Part shown: positions 47,710 to 60,329 of the stretch, piece after piece | Layout of the letters: the number at the start of each line of letters is the position of its first letter | Numbering within the stretch: position 1 is the first letter of the stretch | DNA from: Culex pipiens pallens | Taxonomy: Eukaryota > Arthropoda > Insecta > Diptera > Culicidae | Direction: 5' to 3' | Assembly (NCBI RefSeq): GCF_016801865.2 | Contig: NC_068938.1 | Coordinates: 35,240,360 to 35,304,359 of the forward strand | Length of the DNA: 64,000 nucleotides | Translations under genes and position numbers: made by a program | Notes under the pieces: model-generated | Told to the model about the DNA's origin: nothing | The model's input: the letters and a program-made list of their open reading frames with translations, nothing else | The model's database searches: none

Positions 47710-48745
47710 TCAATCCACCTTAAGGTGGGTGATGCCTTCCTCATATTTATTTTAAAAAATATAATTAATATTTAACATTGTTTACTTTTGTGGTCCCGTT
47801 TCACATCTGAAATGAGTTTTAATCGTGTTTTTTTTATCGTTGTATTGCTGCTTGTACAACATTTTTGGTCCGTTTATATTGTTATGCTGGGATTGATCTA
47901 AACGACACAGACCAATTTTTCGACCATTGACTTATTTCGTATATTTAACTGAATCACCCTGTACAATCGAATTTTAGTACATAAAAAAAACCTATTGGGA
48001 AATAGAATAAGGTAATGTCGATTCAGACAATTTTTTTGAACTGCTTGAAATTTGTTTTATCCACAAAAAAGGTTTTTTTTTTTCAGAAACATTCTGAAAA
48101 TATATAATATGGCAGGTTTTCATGCAAAAACCACCCTTTTTGCAAATTGTGAAATTTATATGCAGAAGCTTTTTAAGCATTACTTTTGATGTGTTTGATT
48201 AAATCTTATGAATTACAATAGGGACTTATAGGACCTAAAGATGAATCGATTGAGGCCAATACGGTCAAAATCGGTTCAGCCTGTGACGAAATATTCCAGC
48301 GACATTGATTTGGTACACATGTCTATACTGCCCACCATTGAAAAAACGGCTAATATCCACTTTTGGCAAAAACGAGATATTAGCACCAGGTGGTAGAGGA
48401 TGTTCCAACGCATCTTCTGGAACTTGAATTTCACTGAAATAGCGTTTAGACTTGGCTGCCGATGCGAAAAACCAAACGGCTAATATGCCACTCTTATGGG
48501 AAATTGCCTTGACGGAGATTTTGTGACAAACACTAAAACGCGTTTTTCTCGGAATACTTGATTTGGCATAATAGCCGAATTTTCAACTATGGGCAGTATA
48601 TACAGCCAAACACACAGACATTTGCTCAGCTGGTGATTCTGAGTTGATTTGTACAAATGAAGGTAGGTCAAGGAGGTCTAACTAAAAAGTTCATTTTTTG
48701 AGTGATTTCATAGCCATTCCTCAGTAATGTGAGGAAGGCAAAACG
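47710..48745. repeat. Dispersed repeat with GCCTTCCTCA ends
   Basis: 'gatgccttcctcatattta' at the left and 'gtgaggaaggcaaaac' at the right are inverse. The text near 48610-48700 ('cacacagacatttgctcagc', then 'aaaaagttcattttttgagt') is a pattern I associate with common mosquito dispersed repeats. A TA MITE is nested at 48328-48596. Confidence 0.5.
48328..48596. mobile_element. TA-flanked MITE, CTGCCCA termini
   Basis: CTGCCCACCATTGAAAA at the left, TTTTCAACTATGGGCAG at the right, TA on both sides (48326-48327, 48597-48598). 269 bp. 'gcaaaaacgagatattagc' lies internally; noncoding. Confidence 0.7.
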
Positions 48746-48880
48746 AGTGATGCAAAATGGCTTATTTCGACATCAGGAATTAATGGACAAAATTTCTTAC
48801 ACATCAGTATTGAAAATTGTTCAGCTGAAATTGCTCAATTAAAATATTTAAATCACAGGTTTTAAGCGATTGCCTTTATT

Positions 48881-49736
48881 GAAAAAAAAAAAATAATAAT
48901 CTTCACTCCAAATAACTTCACATTCCAACCACCTCACTCACACCCGAACAATCTTCGACTTTGAGTGAAACTTGCCTCCCCTGAAAGCACCGTTCTGGAC
49001 TGTCAACCCGCTTGGAACCGTTTCGTTCCGTTTCCTTACCTTGGCGTGTTGGCCTCTTGGGCTGAAGGCTGAACCTCTCGCTGCAGTCATCAAAGCGCTG
49101 CTGCACGATGAAATGCGGTCGTGTTGATGTTTGCGCTTGATGAAATTTCTATTTTCATTAATCTTCTCATGAATAATTTATTAAGTGAGTTTGCGTTTTT
49201 CCTCACCCCGGTGGCTCGGGGGGGAAAGGTAGGGGTGTGGGGGCTTTAACTAAACGCGTGTTGTGGTGGGATTTTTTCCTTTTGTTGCGGCTTACTTTGG
49301 GATCGCCGTCTGGGGACGAGCCTTTGGTTTTTTTCTTATTTTTCTTTGGTTGAAGCCTCCGACGAGCCAGCCTGTAGAATTCTTAATCGAATTAGAAGAT
49401 AAATGAGTTGCGCCAAGTTGAGGGTGAAAATGTCTGCGGAAAGCGCCCTCCCACACACACAAACAGGCTCTCATCGGGATGTCATCGGTGGGTTGCGGGC
49501 TTCGAGTCGAACTTTGAATATCCAATCACGGACAGGTACTTCCAGAACTTGTCTCTAGTGCCCGAATGCGGGATAGATTTTGCTGCATAAGTTGCTTATG
49601 TGAAAGTGTTTTTCTTTTCAGGCACTTTCATCGTTTTTGGTGATATTTTGTTATGAGAAAATTGAAAGGGTAATAAAAAACTAATTATTCTTCTGAAACA
49701 TAACAAAATTAATTTAAATTCTTCCAAAAGAATTAA
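48881..49736. other. Low-repeat region, no gene recognised
   Basis: Balanced composition between repeats. Frames at 48918-49106 and 49292-49590 overlap on opposite strands and carry no motif. Confidence 0.5.
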
Positions 49737-50671
49737 GTTGGGGAGAGTGGGGAGACTTGATCCCCTTTTTTTGTATCGCGCATAACTCAGTCAATTTCTC
49801 ACAAAACTATGATCTTTTTGTATGAATTGAAAGCTTAAACATTCAACTATGTTTGGCTGATAAGGGTATTTCATCAGATAAACTCTTCGAATAATGTCAA
49901 GCTTTTTAAAAAAATATTTTAAGCCGGTATTTTCAAAATGTTGGGGGTAATTTGATCCCCCTTTCAACATTTTGAAGAAATCTTAATCAAAATGTTTCTT
50001 ATTCATCCAAACTTTTAATTTTCTATAAGATACAGCAATTTTACATTAAACCTGTACGTTTGTGTTCAAAATATAACAAGTTTAGCATGTAAAATATTTA
50101 AAAACTTAAAATCTTCTTTTTTAGACCAAAATTGAGCATGTTTACAAAAGCTGGTAATTTTTGTTTACAAAACTTTTGAAAAATGGTTCAAACTGCAGTT
50201 AGTTATGTACAACTATACTAAAGGAAACTATGTACGAAAACCCAGCCAAATTATTTAATCTTGAGGCTGATTCCAGTGACTGTAAAAATGCAGGGATCAA
50301 GTCTCCCTTAACGCACTTTTTCAAACAATTGATTGTAAAAATAGTATGACGATAAATTTAACGTCAAATGCGTAAGGGTTTTGGAGTTGATATGTTTATC
50401 AAACAATTCATGTATAAAAAATATTTTTTTGAATAATTTTTGAGTGTTCTCTATACTTATCAAAACAAAGAAAAAAGATCTCTTGAAAGTTTTTTGCAGC
50501 ACTTCTTCGAAAATGTGTGTAACTCAATCCAAACATGTTTTAATTTTTTTCTTTGTTTTCTAAAATGAGTTTTAGTCAATTTCGCACAACTTTCTAGAAC
50601 AAAGCTAATTGTTTTACTCACATGCTGACGAGATACAGGCTTGGGATCAAGTCTCCCCACTTTCCCCTAAC
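49737..50671. mobile_element. MITE with GGGGAGACTTGATCCC ends
   Basis: Left TTGGGGAGAGTGGGGAGACT and right AGTCTCCCCACTTTCCCCTA are inverse; both continue with GATCCC/GGGATC. The interior is AT-rich without a gene. The target duplication is ambiguous (TA or TAA). Confidence 0.65.
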
Positions 50672-51454
50672 AATAACTACGTAGATTTTTCAATGCTTTT
50701 TACTGTAGAGCAGTTCTCTACGAAGTCGGTATTTTTTCTTAATTTTAATTTTTTTAATTTTAATCCGGCTGAAACTTTTTTGGTGCCTTTGGTATGCCCA
50801 AACAAGCCATTTTGCATAATTAATTTGTCCTTATAACTTTTCATACAAATTTGGCAGCTGTCCATACAAAAATTATGTATAAAAATTCAAAAATCTGTAT
50901 CTTTTGAAGGAATTTTTTGATCGATTTGGTGTCTAAAGCAAAGTTGTAGGTATGGATAAGGACTACACTGATAAAAAAAATTATACACGAAAAAAAAATT
51001 TGGTGATTTTGAATTAAACTTTTTTTTCACTAAAACTTGATTTGCAAAAAAAAAAACACATTTTTTATTTTTTTATTTTTTGATATGTTTTAGGGGACAT
51101 AAAATGCCAACTTCTCAGAAATTTCCAGGTTGTACAAAAAATCTTTGAACGAGTTATGAATTTTTGAATCAATACTGAATTTTTCAAAAAGCAAAAAATC
51201 GGTCGCAAAAATTTTTTAACTTCATTTTTCGATGTAAAATCAAATTTGCAAACAAAAAGTACTCTAGTGAAATTTTGATAAAGTGCACCGTTTCCAAGTT
51301 ATAGCTATCTTAAGAAAACTTTTTTTAAATAGTTACAGTTTTTCTTTTTTTAAATTAGTGCCCATGTTTGTCCACTTTTGAAAAAATATGTTTGAAAAGC
51401 TGAGTAAATTCTCTATGTTTTGCTTTTTAGAACTTTAATCATATGAGATAATTG

Positions 51455-51905
51455 CAGTTTTGATATGAAGTTAGAATGGAATTTCAACAAATTTAATTGA
51501 TTTATTTTTCACTTTTTAACTCTTCTTCTAGAAAGTTTTCCTCAACCCGATAAAACTTTATCATGTAAGAGTTTTCTTATAGGTTTTGATTTGGGGAACA
51601 ACTTTGTAGAACATCGCAAAGCGCTAGGAAATGATCCCGAAAAGATACAGGTTAATTTTATGAGCATATTTTGAAATTTTGCCGAAAAAAGTGAACTCTA
51701 AAAAACATCCTGTATCTTTCCAGGATCAATTCTTAGCACTTTGCGATGTTCTACAAAGTTGTTCCCCGGATCAAAACCTATAAGAAACCTATGAATTGGA
51801 AAATTTGATAGGGTTTTGGGAAATTTTCTATAAGAACATGTAAAAAGTTACAATTCTCCATATTAAATTGAATCAAGTTCCATACTAACTTCAGATCAAA
51901 ACTGG
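51455..51905. mobile_element. Palindromic MITE nested in a foldback transposon
   Basis: 'cagttttgatatgaagttag' at 51455 is mirrored by 'ctaacttcagatcaaaactg'. Inner arms 'ctttgtagaacatcgcaaag' and the inverse near 51740 also pair. About 450 bp, noncoding. Confidence 0.6.
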
Positions 51906-52434
51906 AGCAACTAAACCTTAACCAAATGAGCTCAAATTTTAAGGCTAGCTTCTGGGGTCATAGCACTTTGAAATTCCGGTTGATGCAAACGAAATAGAGC
52001 ACTTTTGTCTTTTTCATATATCCATGAACCACCCTAATGCAGAGGTTTTAAAAACAGGAAAATTTATGTTTTCTAAGTCTCACCCACACAACTCACCATT
52101 TTCTAATGTCGAGATGTTAGCAACTAATGGTCTGATTTTCAATGTTAAAATATGAAACATTCGTGAAATCTTCCGATTTATCCAAAATCAATATTTAAAA
52201 AAAAATCAAGACTAACAATGGAACTTTTAATAGAACGCCGTTTTGAAATTTTAGTACTCATTGATTTAAAATTTTTTAAATTATTGTTTTCGAAAAGATC
52301 GGAAAATTTCACGAATGTTTCATATTTTAACATTAGAATTCGGACCGTTTGTTGCTTAGATATCGACATTAGAATATGATGGGTTATTGGGTGAGACATA
52401 AATTTTCTTGTTTTAAAACCTTTGCATGGCAATA

Positions 52435-53680
52435 CAGCAATTCCCCACGAAAACAGCATGGAAAAAAACAAAAGTCCTCGGATCGGGCTCAAAATATTTC
52501 TGGGGATTCCCTGGCCGAAATAATTAGACCCGTATTTTTTTGTTTGGCCATTAGGGTGACCTACGGCGTATTAGGGTGGTCTGAAAAATGGCGATTTTCG
52601 TCGATTTTCGCAAAAACCACTTTTTTCGAAAAATCATAACTCCTCGCCATTTTAACCGATTTCAATTGTCTTATACGCAAATGAAAGGTGATAAGTTGGC
52701 CTTTCAAAGAAAAATAGTAAGAAGTTTCAAAAATCTAGCCTAACATATGAAAAGGTCGAATGAAACTTTAAAATGCCGTTTTGACGGTGTCTGGACCAAA
52801 GAGCCTATGTCTGGAAATATTTTTATCGGATTCCCCGGACATTTTTACATAACGTACCAAAAAATGGGAGGAGTTCATTAACAGGATTCCGAGATATGAG
52901 TTTTTGAAAAAAAAAATCCTTGTTTTTTGACGCGCCGCGCGCAAAAACCGGAAAATGACGAAATTGGCAAAAAATCAACTTTTTTCACTAAAACGGCGAT
53001 AACTTTAAAATTTCAGCGATGACCTATAGATGTTATGGTACCAAAATTTTTGTATTTAAAAGACGCAACTTTTGGTACCATAACATCTATAGGTTATCGC
53101 TGAAATTTTAAAGTTATCGCCGTTTTAGTGAAAAAAGTTGATTTTTTGCCAATTTCGTCATTTTCCGGTTTTTGCGCGCGGCGCGTCAAAAAACACGGAT
53201 TTTTTTTTCAAAAACTCATATCTCGGAATCCTGTTAATGAACTCCTCCCATTTTTTGGTACGTTATGTAAAAATGTCCGGGGAATCCGATAAAAATATTT
53301 CCAGACATAGGCTCTTTGGTCCAGACACCGTCAAAACGGCATTTTAAAGTTTCATTCGACCTTTTCATATGTTAGGCTAGATTTTTGAAACTTCTTACTA
53401 TTTTTCTTTGAAAGGCCAACTTATCACCTTTCATTTGCGTATAAGACAATTGAAATCGGTTAAAATGGCGAGGAGTTATGATTTTTCGAAAAAAGTGGTT
53501 TTTGCGAAAATCGACGAAAATCGCCATTTTTCAGACCACCCTAATACGCCGTAGGTCACCCTAATGGCCAAACAAAAAAATATGGGTCTAATTATTTCGG
53601 CCAGGGAACCTCCAGAAAAATTTTGAGCCCGATCCGAGCACTTTTGTTTTTTTCCATGCTGTTTTCGTGGGGAATTGCTG
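52435..53680. mobile_element. Near-perfect 1246-bp palindromic element, AATA duplication
   Basis: CAGCAATTCCCCACGAAAAC at the left is the exact inverse of the right end. The centre is near 53055, between two copies of TGGTACCATAACATC-type sequence. Mismatches between arms are few over about 600 bp. AATA flanks both ends (52431-52434, 53681-53684), and the host transposon text rejoins across it. Confidence 0.85.
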
Positions 53681-53780
53681 AATATCTCAGCAACTAAGGA
53701 TCGTATCAACAAAGTTTAAAAAAGCTTAATGTAGAGAGTTATCTAAGCTTTTAATTTTTTTTCAAAAGTGGGCAAACATG

Positions 53781-56012
53781 GGCTTTAACTGCTCAGTCGA
53801 GGATTTCAAACTTACTATAAAAAAATTTGTAGTAGATTTCAATTCATACGTTGGTTTCATGATAAATTACTGTGTAAACTATTTAAGCAAAAAGAAGACA
53901 AAAACAGGCAAATCATAGAACAAATGCGATGATAGGTTCTAAGTTGCGTACCTTTCACCTTAACTATATTGGTTTTTGTAACGTAAGAGATGATTGAGCA
54001 CCTGGTTAACCCCGTCAAAAGCTGTTCAAAGTAGGGTTGTTCGAATCAAGGCTCATCTGAAATTCTGGTCAACTTTTTTTGAACTTTTATCGTATTATAT
54101 TTTTTTCAAATTTATTAATGAAATTAATTGTTTCTTTTGAAAAAAATAAAAAAAAAGTATCCAGATCTCTATTGCTACGTTCGGTTCAACCCACCCCACA
54201 TGGGTTGGCATCACCTTTCTTTTTACAGCAAACTTTGAACAATCCACCAGGTGAACTTCCGGATGGTAGAGCTGTTTTTGTGGTGTGGTCGGTTCTCCAA
54301 CACAAAACCACGCACAATTTAAATCAATCTTTGTTGTTTATTCGGCGACCGCACGCAAACTGACTCGACCAAATTGGCCCCACTTTTGCTTGGCAGGCTG
54401 ACCTAGAGTACTGTCAACCGAGGGTGCTGAAAAGAAAGGTTGGAAAATGGTTCGAAAGAACCATGTTTGAATCGAGCAGAAAATTCTAAATATTTCCTAC
54501 CTTTGGGTTTATCACCACGAAACTTTTCCTTGAACTTTCGGCGTGTGCTAAGTGTTGTTCTCCCTAACCAAACTACGACCGAAAGCTACGCTAGAGTACA
54601 CGTTGAGTTCAAAAACACCATTCTGGTCCCTCGACACCCCAGCCCCCTCTGGGAGCCTTGCCCCCGAAACTTTCCAAGTGGGGCATCATTAGCCCGGTTT
54701 GTTTCCATCTGCCCAAGTGAGATGGAGGGTGGGTCAGATCCCAGCGTGGAGCGGCCTCCCAGGAATAGGGAAAAAATCGAAACACGCACACGCCAGTTCA
54801 AGGTTGTAAATGGACCCGGATAGGTGGAAAATATAAAATGTCCAATCTGATGGCTGTTCGTGGAAAGAGCCAATATTGGCACGGAGTGTATAACAATATC
54901 TGCCAGGAAATGGCAACCGTTACACCTTCGAAGAAGTGCGCTCACCGGCTGTGTGTTTGTGTGTGCTTCCTGGCAACCATCCCCGGACCAGGTAGGAAAT
55001 CTTCCCACCCATAAGGCGGGACGCATCAACCGTTGGAGTGCAAACACACGGGGACACCAGATGGTGTTGTTTGTGTTTTTCACGACGGAGGAAATGAAAT
55101 TAATTTTTATTTCCACTTCCAGCGAAACAAGTGATCACGAATTTGCACCAAAATTGGATTAAGCACGGCGCGGGATCCAAAAATGGGCTTTAACGTAATT
55201 TAATCGACGTCGTTACATGGCCCAGCTAGTATAGCGTAGGAACGTATTTTTGTATTTTTCTGCTAATTCGGGACGATTGACGGCAGAATGTCGAACCACG
55301 CATGGGCTTTATTTGGGAACGACGTTGGGAGGTTCTTTAATTGGGAAGCTATTCTATTGATGGCTTTGTTCGATTTCAGTTCTATTGGTTTCCCAAAATA
55401 GGTGTGCTCCTATTGTTGGAAGTAGTTCTGAGGATCAGTTAGTCTATTGTTGATCGAAAATTATCAGAACGAATTGCGTCATCATATTTTTATTTTATAA
55501 TAACGATATCAAGTTTACAATAGTTTTATAAAATTTAATAGGGGACACTATTCAGCGTCAAACTTTTAGGATCCAATCATAATTGTTGTTTGGCTGAAAT
55601 TTGGCATGGGTGCTCCTTGTTCTATCCAAAATAGGTTGGTCGAAAAATAACGTTTTTAATGTTTTTCACAAAAAAAAGCCCCTCTTTCAAAAAATGATAT
55701 CATCCCGGAACAGCAGAACTGATTTTAGCTGAAAATACAAAGCCATTTAAAAAAACTATTGTTGAAACTTAGTTGAATACACTAACATATGAAATGAAAA
55801 GATTGTTTGCTGATTTGAAGATCTGGGGATCAAAGAACGAATAGGTAAACATATTTTCCATGATTTTCAAAATGTTTTACATAACATAACAGGAATTGAT
55901 GAATTTTCTTATACCAGATTCTGAAGCATGATTTTTTGAAAAAAAAAAAATCAAAATTCTGTATGTACATAAAACGAACATAGAGCACCCTGCTGCTCAA
56001 GTAAATGTATGG
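53781..56012. other. Low-repeat region, no gene recognised
   Basis: 54170-55330 is GC-richer and free of obvious inverted repeats. Frames 54440-54823 (+) and 54586-55116 (-) overlap on opposite strands, so at most one could be real; neither shows a known domain or splice boundary. The rest is AT-rich. Confidence 0.5.
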
Positions 56013-57383
56013 GGGTAATTCTCTACCAACTCACACGAAATCGGGAAAAGTTGCCCCGACCCCTCTTCGATTTGCGTGAAACTTTGTCCTAAGGGGTAAC
56101 TTTTGTCCCTGATCACGAATCCGAGGTCCGTTTTTTGATATCTCGTGACGGAGGGGCGGTACGACCCCTTCCATTTTTGAACATGCGAAAAAAGAGGTGT
56201 TTTTCAATAATTTGCAGCCTGAAACGGTGATGAGATAGAAATTTGGTGTCAAAGGGACTTTTATGTAAAATTAGACGCCCGATTTGATGGCGTACTCAGA
56301 ATTCCGAAAAAACGTATTTTTCATCGAAAAAAACACTAAAAAAGTTTTAAAAATTCTCCCATTTTCCGTTACTCGACTGTAAATTTTTTTGGAACATGTC
56401 ATTTTATGGGAAATTTAATGTACTTTTCGAATCAACATTGACCCAGAAGGGTCATTTTTTATTTAGAACAAAATTTTTCATTTTAAAATTTCGTGTTTTT
56501 TCTAATTTTGCAGGGTTATTTTTTAGAGTGTAACAATGTTCTACAAAGTTGTAGAGCAGACAATTACAAAAAAAATGATATATAGACATAAGGGGTTTGC
56601 TTATAAACATCACGAGTTATCGCGATTTTACGAAAAAAAGTTTTGAAAAAGTTACTTTTTGCGTTTTTCTTCGTTTCGTCGTCCGTGTCTGTCGCAGGTG
56701 ACTATGAACGGCCATGATCGATGACGACCAACTTTTTCAAAACTTTTTTTCGTAAAATCGCGATAACTCGTGATGTTTATGAGCAAACCCCTTATGTCTA
56801 TATATCAAATTTTTTGTAATTGTCTGCTCTACAACTTTGTAGAACATTGTTACACTCTAAAAAATAACCCTGCAAAGTTAGAAAAAACACGAAATTTTAA
56901 AATGAACAATTTTGTTCTAAATGAAAAAATGACCCTTCTGGGTCAATGTAGATTCGAAAAGAACAATAAATGTAGATTCGAAAAGTACAATAAATTTCCC
57001 ATAAAATAACATGTTCCAAATTTTTTTACAGTCGAGTAACGGAAAATGGGAGAATTTTTAAAACTTTTTTAGTGTTTTTTCGATGAAAAATACGTTTTTT
57101 CGGAATTCTGAGTACGCCATCAAATCGGGCGTCTAATTTTACATAAAAGTCCCTGTGACACCAAATTTCTTTCTCATCACCGTTCAGGCTGCAAATTATT
57201 GAAAAACACCTCATTTTTCGCATGTTCAAAAATGGAAGGGGTCGTACCGCCCCTCCGTCACGAGATATCAAAAAACGGACCTCGGATTCATGATCAGGGA
57301 CAAAAGTTACCCCATAGGACAAAGTTTCACGCAAATCGAAGAGGGGTCGGGGCAACTGCTGTGTGAGTTGGCGGAGAATTACC
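56013..57383. mobile_element. GGG-type foldback element, complete, ATGG duplication
   Basis: Begins GGGTAATTCTCTACCAACTC and ends GAGTTGGCGGAGAATTACCC, with ATGG on each side (56009-56012, 57384-57387). 1371 bp. Long complementary arms meet near 56690, around 'ttcgtcgtccgtgtctgtcg'. The same family occurs at 11637-12492 and 25321-26441. Confidence 0.85.
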
Positions 57384-57564
57384 CATGGAACAACTAATTT
57401 TGATTATTTGGTTATTCCTTGTATTTTTTTTTGTTATGTTTTTGTTACTTTTCTTTCTCGCAAAAAAATCAAATTATCGTCATGGCTTAGAAATTATCTA
57501 AAATAATGATTGCAAAACAACCGGGTAGGTGTACAATGCATTTTGAAACACTTTTTTGAATTTT

Positions 57565-57800
57565 TAACTTTCTTATTTTGATCAGAGTCAAGGGGTATAA
57601 ACTTCAAAAATATATTTGCAACGGCCTTATTTGGTCCAAATTTATTGACAGTCTTGCCAACTCTTCGAAAACTTTGAATTTTTGATAAACATGTAAAAAA
57701 TTTCAAAAACTTTTTTAATTTGTTTCTACATATTAAGGCCGTTGCAAATATTTTTTAAAGTTTATGTCCCTTGACTCTGGCCTAAGTCGAGGAGGGGCAA
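57565..57800. repeat. Two facing copies of the GGCC(G/A)(T/A)TGCAAATATT MITE end
   Basis: At 57580-57634 the end points left ('tatatttgcaacggcctta'). At 57734 it starts again pointing right ('aaggccgttgcaaatatttt', then 'tttatgtcccttgactctgg'). The far ends are not clear. Confidence 0.5.
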
Positions 57801-58080
57801 ACAATATATATAAATATAACTATGTATAAAAATTGAAATTGCAAGCCATGGTATTTACATTTGAATTGTGTTTAAAAATGTATTTTACAGCTGCTCAGCA
57901 GTTGTTCAATTGGTAGTTTTCAAAATATCTAAGTATTGACGATTTTCTATTTCGCTGAATAATAAGACTTTATGCAGTAATGTGCAATGGAAATTTACAA
58001 AAATTCAAAATACTTTTAATTGATCCCGGACATGCTAAATATGATTTTAGGCGCAGAAAAATGCATTTCGATGCATTTCT

Positions 58081-58735
58081 ATACCGATGGTTCATATAGC
58101 CATACAGACCCCCGTTGATCAGGTAGATATCCTGGCCATGACTTCCGGGAGTTCCTAAATGACCCAAAACAATCCAACAAGCCACAGGATGTCCATCGTG
58201 GTCCACTAAAGCTATCTGAAGCTATACCGATGGTTAATATGGGCATACAGACCCCTGTTGAACAGGTAGATATCCTGGCCATGACTTCCAGGAGTTCTTG
58301 GATGACCCAAAACAATCCAACATGCCACAGAATGTCCATCGTGGCTCACTGAAGCTATCTGATGCTATCAAAAAATCAAACCATCCACATTAACGACCCC
58401 CGGGTCTTTTTTGGTCTCTATTGCAAGTTTCTGCTCGAACCTAGGAGTCCGAAGGCTTGAATGGGAAGAGCACCCAAACCTCTTTTTACTCCAAGGAACC
58501 TTCCACCTCAGTGTTTGAACTGACGACCTTTGAATTGCGAGTTCAACCGCCGCCAGCGATTCCACCGGAGTAGGCTTCTGAAGCTATATCGATGGTGAAT
58601 ACACCGGTACAAACACCCGATGAACAGATAGATATTCTATTCGTGACTTCCGGATGTTCTTAGTAGTCCAGAACATCCCAATACGATGCAGAGTATCCGT
58701 AGGTCACCGAAGCTACTGATTTTAAAAACCCTGAT
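58081..58735 (+). repeat. Tandem array, 143-bp period, related to the 38.5-41.2 kb satellite
   Basis: Unit starts ATACCGATGG at 58081 and 58224, and ATATCGATGG at 58585 after the SINE. Units share 'aggtagatatcctggccatg' and 'gatgacccaaaacaatccaa'. The latter resembles 'cttggatgacccagaacatc' of the 38503-41237 array, at nearly the same period, so the two are probably one satellite family. Confidence 0.7.
58369..58576 (-). mobile_element. SINE, minus strand, inserted in a tandem array
   Basis: The reverse complement matches 28158-28229 plus 28502-28628 of the outer SINE without the nested insert. 5'-truncated: module one is absent. It interrupts the second unit of the 143-bp array. Candidate duplications TCTGATGCTAT (58358-58368) and TCTGAAGCTAT (58577-58587) differ at one base. 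Confidence 0.75.
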
Positions 58736-60329
58736 TGTGGTCCTCGTTGAACAGGAAGATATGACCATAATGGTTAAGACTAACGACAGTTTAAAATCGG
58801 ATCGCGTTATTTTGAATTTTTCGCGTAAATTGAGTTCGCGTTATTTTGAAAATTTCGCGTAACAAAAACCGCGTAAAAAAAAATTCGCGCAAAAGGAGGT
58901 CGCGTAAAAAGAGGTTTGACTGTATACAGATTTTCCGATCTCATCTAAAGTCCTCTTTAAAATTTTAATTTTCAGGGGATTTAGAGTTTCGACATAAAAA
59001 ATGACTGTTAAAAATGCTCGAATTTAATTGAATTATGTGTATTCTAAGTTGGCGGGCATAATGGTAATTTTAGGATGTCGTGTCATTTTGTTTTGTAATA
59101 TATCTGGCAACTAACAAGGTAAATTCAACAAATTTAGGGTCGTTGAACTAAATTTTTTGTTCAAAAATATTTTATTTCATTTATCACGATTCGATTATCC
59201 GAAGTCTTTAAAGAAACCTTAAGCTAATCAAATATTTGGATAACCGAGTACGGACTGTACTTAAATACCTTTCTCGTATAGACTGCTGCCAACTGATGCA
59301 AAATGTCTTCTTAGGATGGCCAATTGTAAAAATCTATTGGAATCCATTTGAAATTCACGTGGAGAATTGCTCGTTTGGAAAAAATCCGTAAATTAAGGTT
59401 ATGTTTTTAAATCTTTAAAGTCAAATCCAAAAATCCTTTCCCCGCGAACGCATGTAATATAATAAATTACAAATTTTCCGCGGAAAACTCCATTTCATGG
59501 TTCGCGGTTCGTGCAGCGAATTCAATTTCGATCATTTGACCCATTTCATCTCGTTAAACCAGCAGCTGACTGCTCTGGTAGGCGGCGGCGGCGGTGTCTG
59601 TGGCGGAATGAAATTTGATTGATATTATTAATTACTCTGATCCCGCGGAATGAATTTATGCATACACCGGCGATGCGTTATGAAGCAAACGACCTGGGTG
59701 CTGAATATTGTGGCAAGGGTGACACCGCGCATTTTCCGACAAGGGTGGTTGGAGTGAAAGTGTATCATGGAAAATTCAATGTTTTATTTTTTATTTTTGC
59801 GTTTTTGAAAAATGTCAAAACATTAGTATCATTTTTTTTAAACTAGCCATTTAAGTACTTTTAATACAACCTTCGACTGTCCTCAAAATTCCAATGCTTT
59901 GTCGCACACGTCAAAAAGTTGCCCTCCCTTCGGGCAGTACCAAATGGTCCCTCGTATCTACACGGCACAAACGCAGTCATATTCAATTCCCGGGACAGAT
60001 CCTCCTCGGGGGGTGGAGGAGGTTTCCGAGACCAGAGCTCAGGGCAGTGTATGAATATTAAACGGTGAGGTCCCACGACCCCGGACCGCTTTTCATATTG
60101 TATCAGCCGAGGAAATTGATATTTGATGATTTATCACTCATCGGCATCGTGATCGACGGGCTGGCTGGCTGGCGGGCAAACAGGGTAAGTGAGCTTAAGG
60201 GCTTTCATTGGCAACGGTGGACTTGGTCACGGTCACCGATGGCCAGGCCACCGACTGAAGCCGAAGCTGAAAATAATGCATCCTACTGGGCTGGATGGAT
60301 GATAAATTGAAAAAAAAAAAACAAATTGA
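58736..60329. other. Decayed repeat then low-repeat DNA, no gene recognised
   Basis: 59280-59370 has a faint GAG/CTC-family right end ('gagaattgctc' at 59363). 59400-60320 is low-repeat with a GGC run at 59582. Frames are short and unsupported. Confidence 0.5.

Larger units (their letters stand above)
50708..53780. mobile_element. GAG/CTC foldback transposon, left end intact, right end lost, with nested insertions
   Basis: Starts GAGCAGTTCTCTACG after TGTA. The left arm runs to about 51445. Internal family text resumes at 52035-52434 and at 53685-53780 ('tctcagcaactaaggatcgt'). Two palindromes sit inside it (51455-51905 and 52435-53680). No CTC terminus is found, so the right arm was deleted or has decayed. 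Confidence 0.65.

Noticed and set aside
54440..55116. 127- and 176-codon frames on opposite strands
   Set aside because: They overlap antiparallel and neither has recognisable motifs or splice signals.
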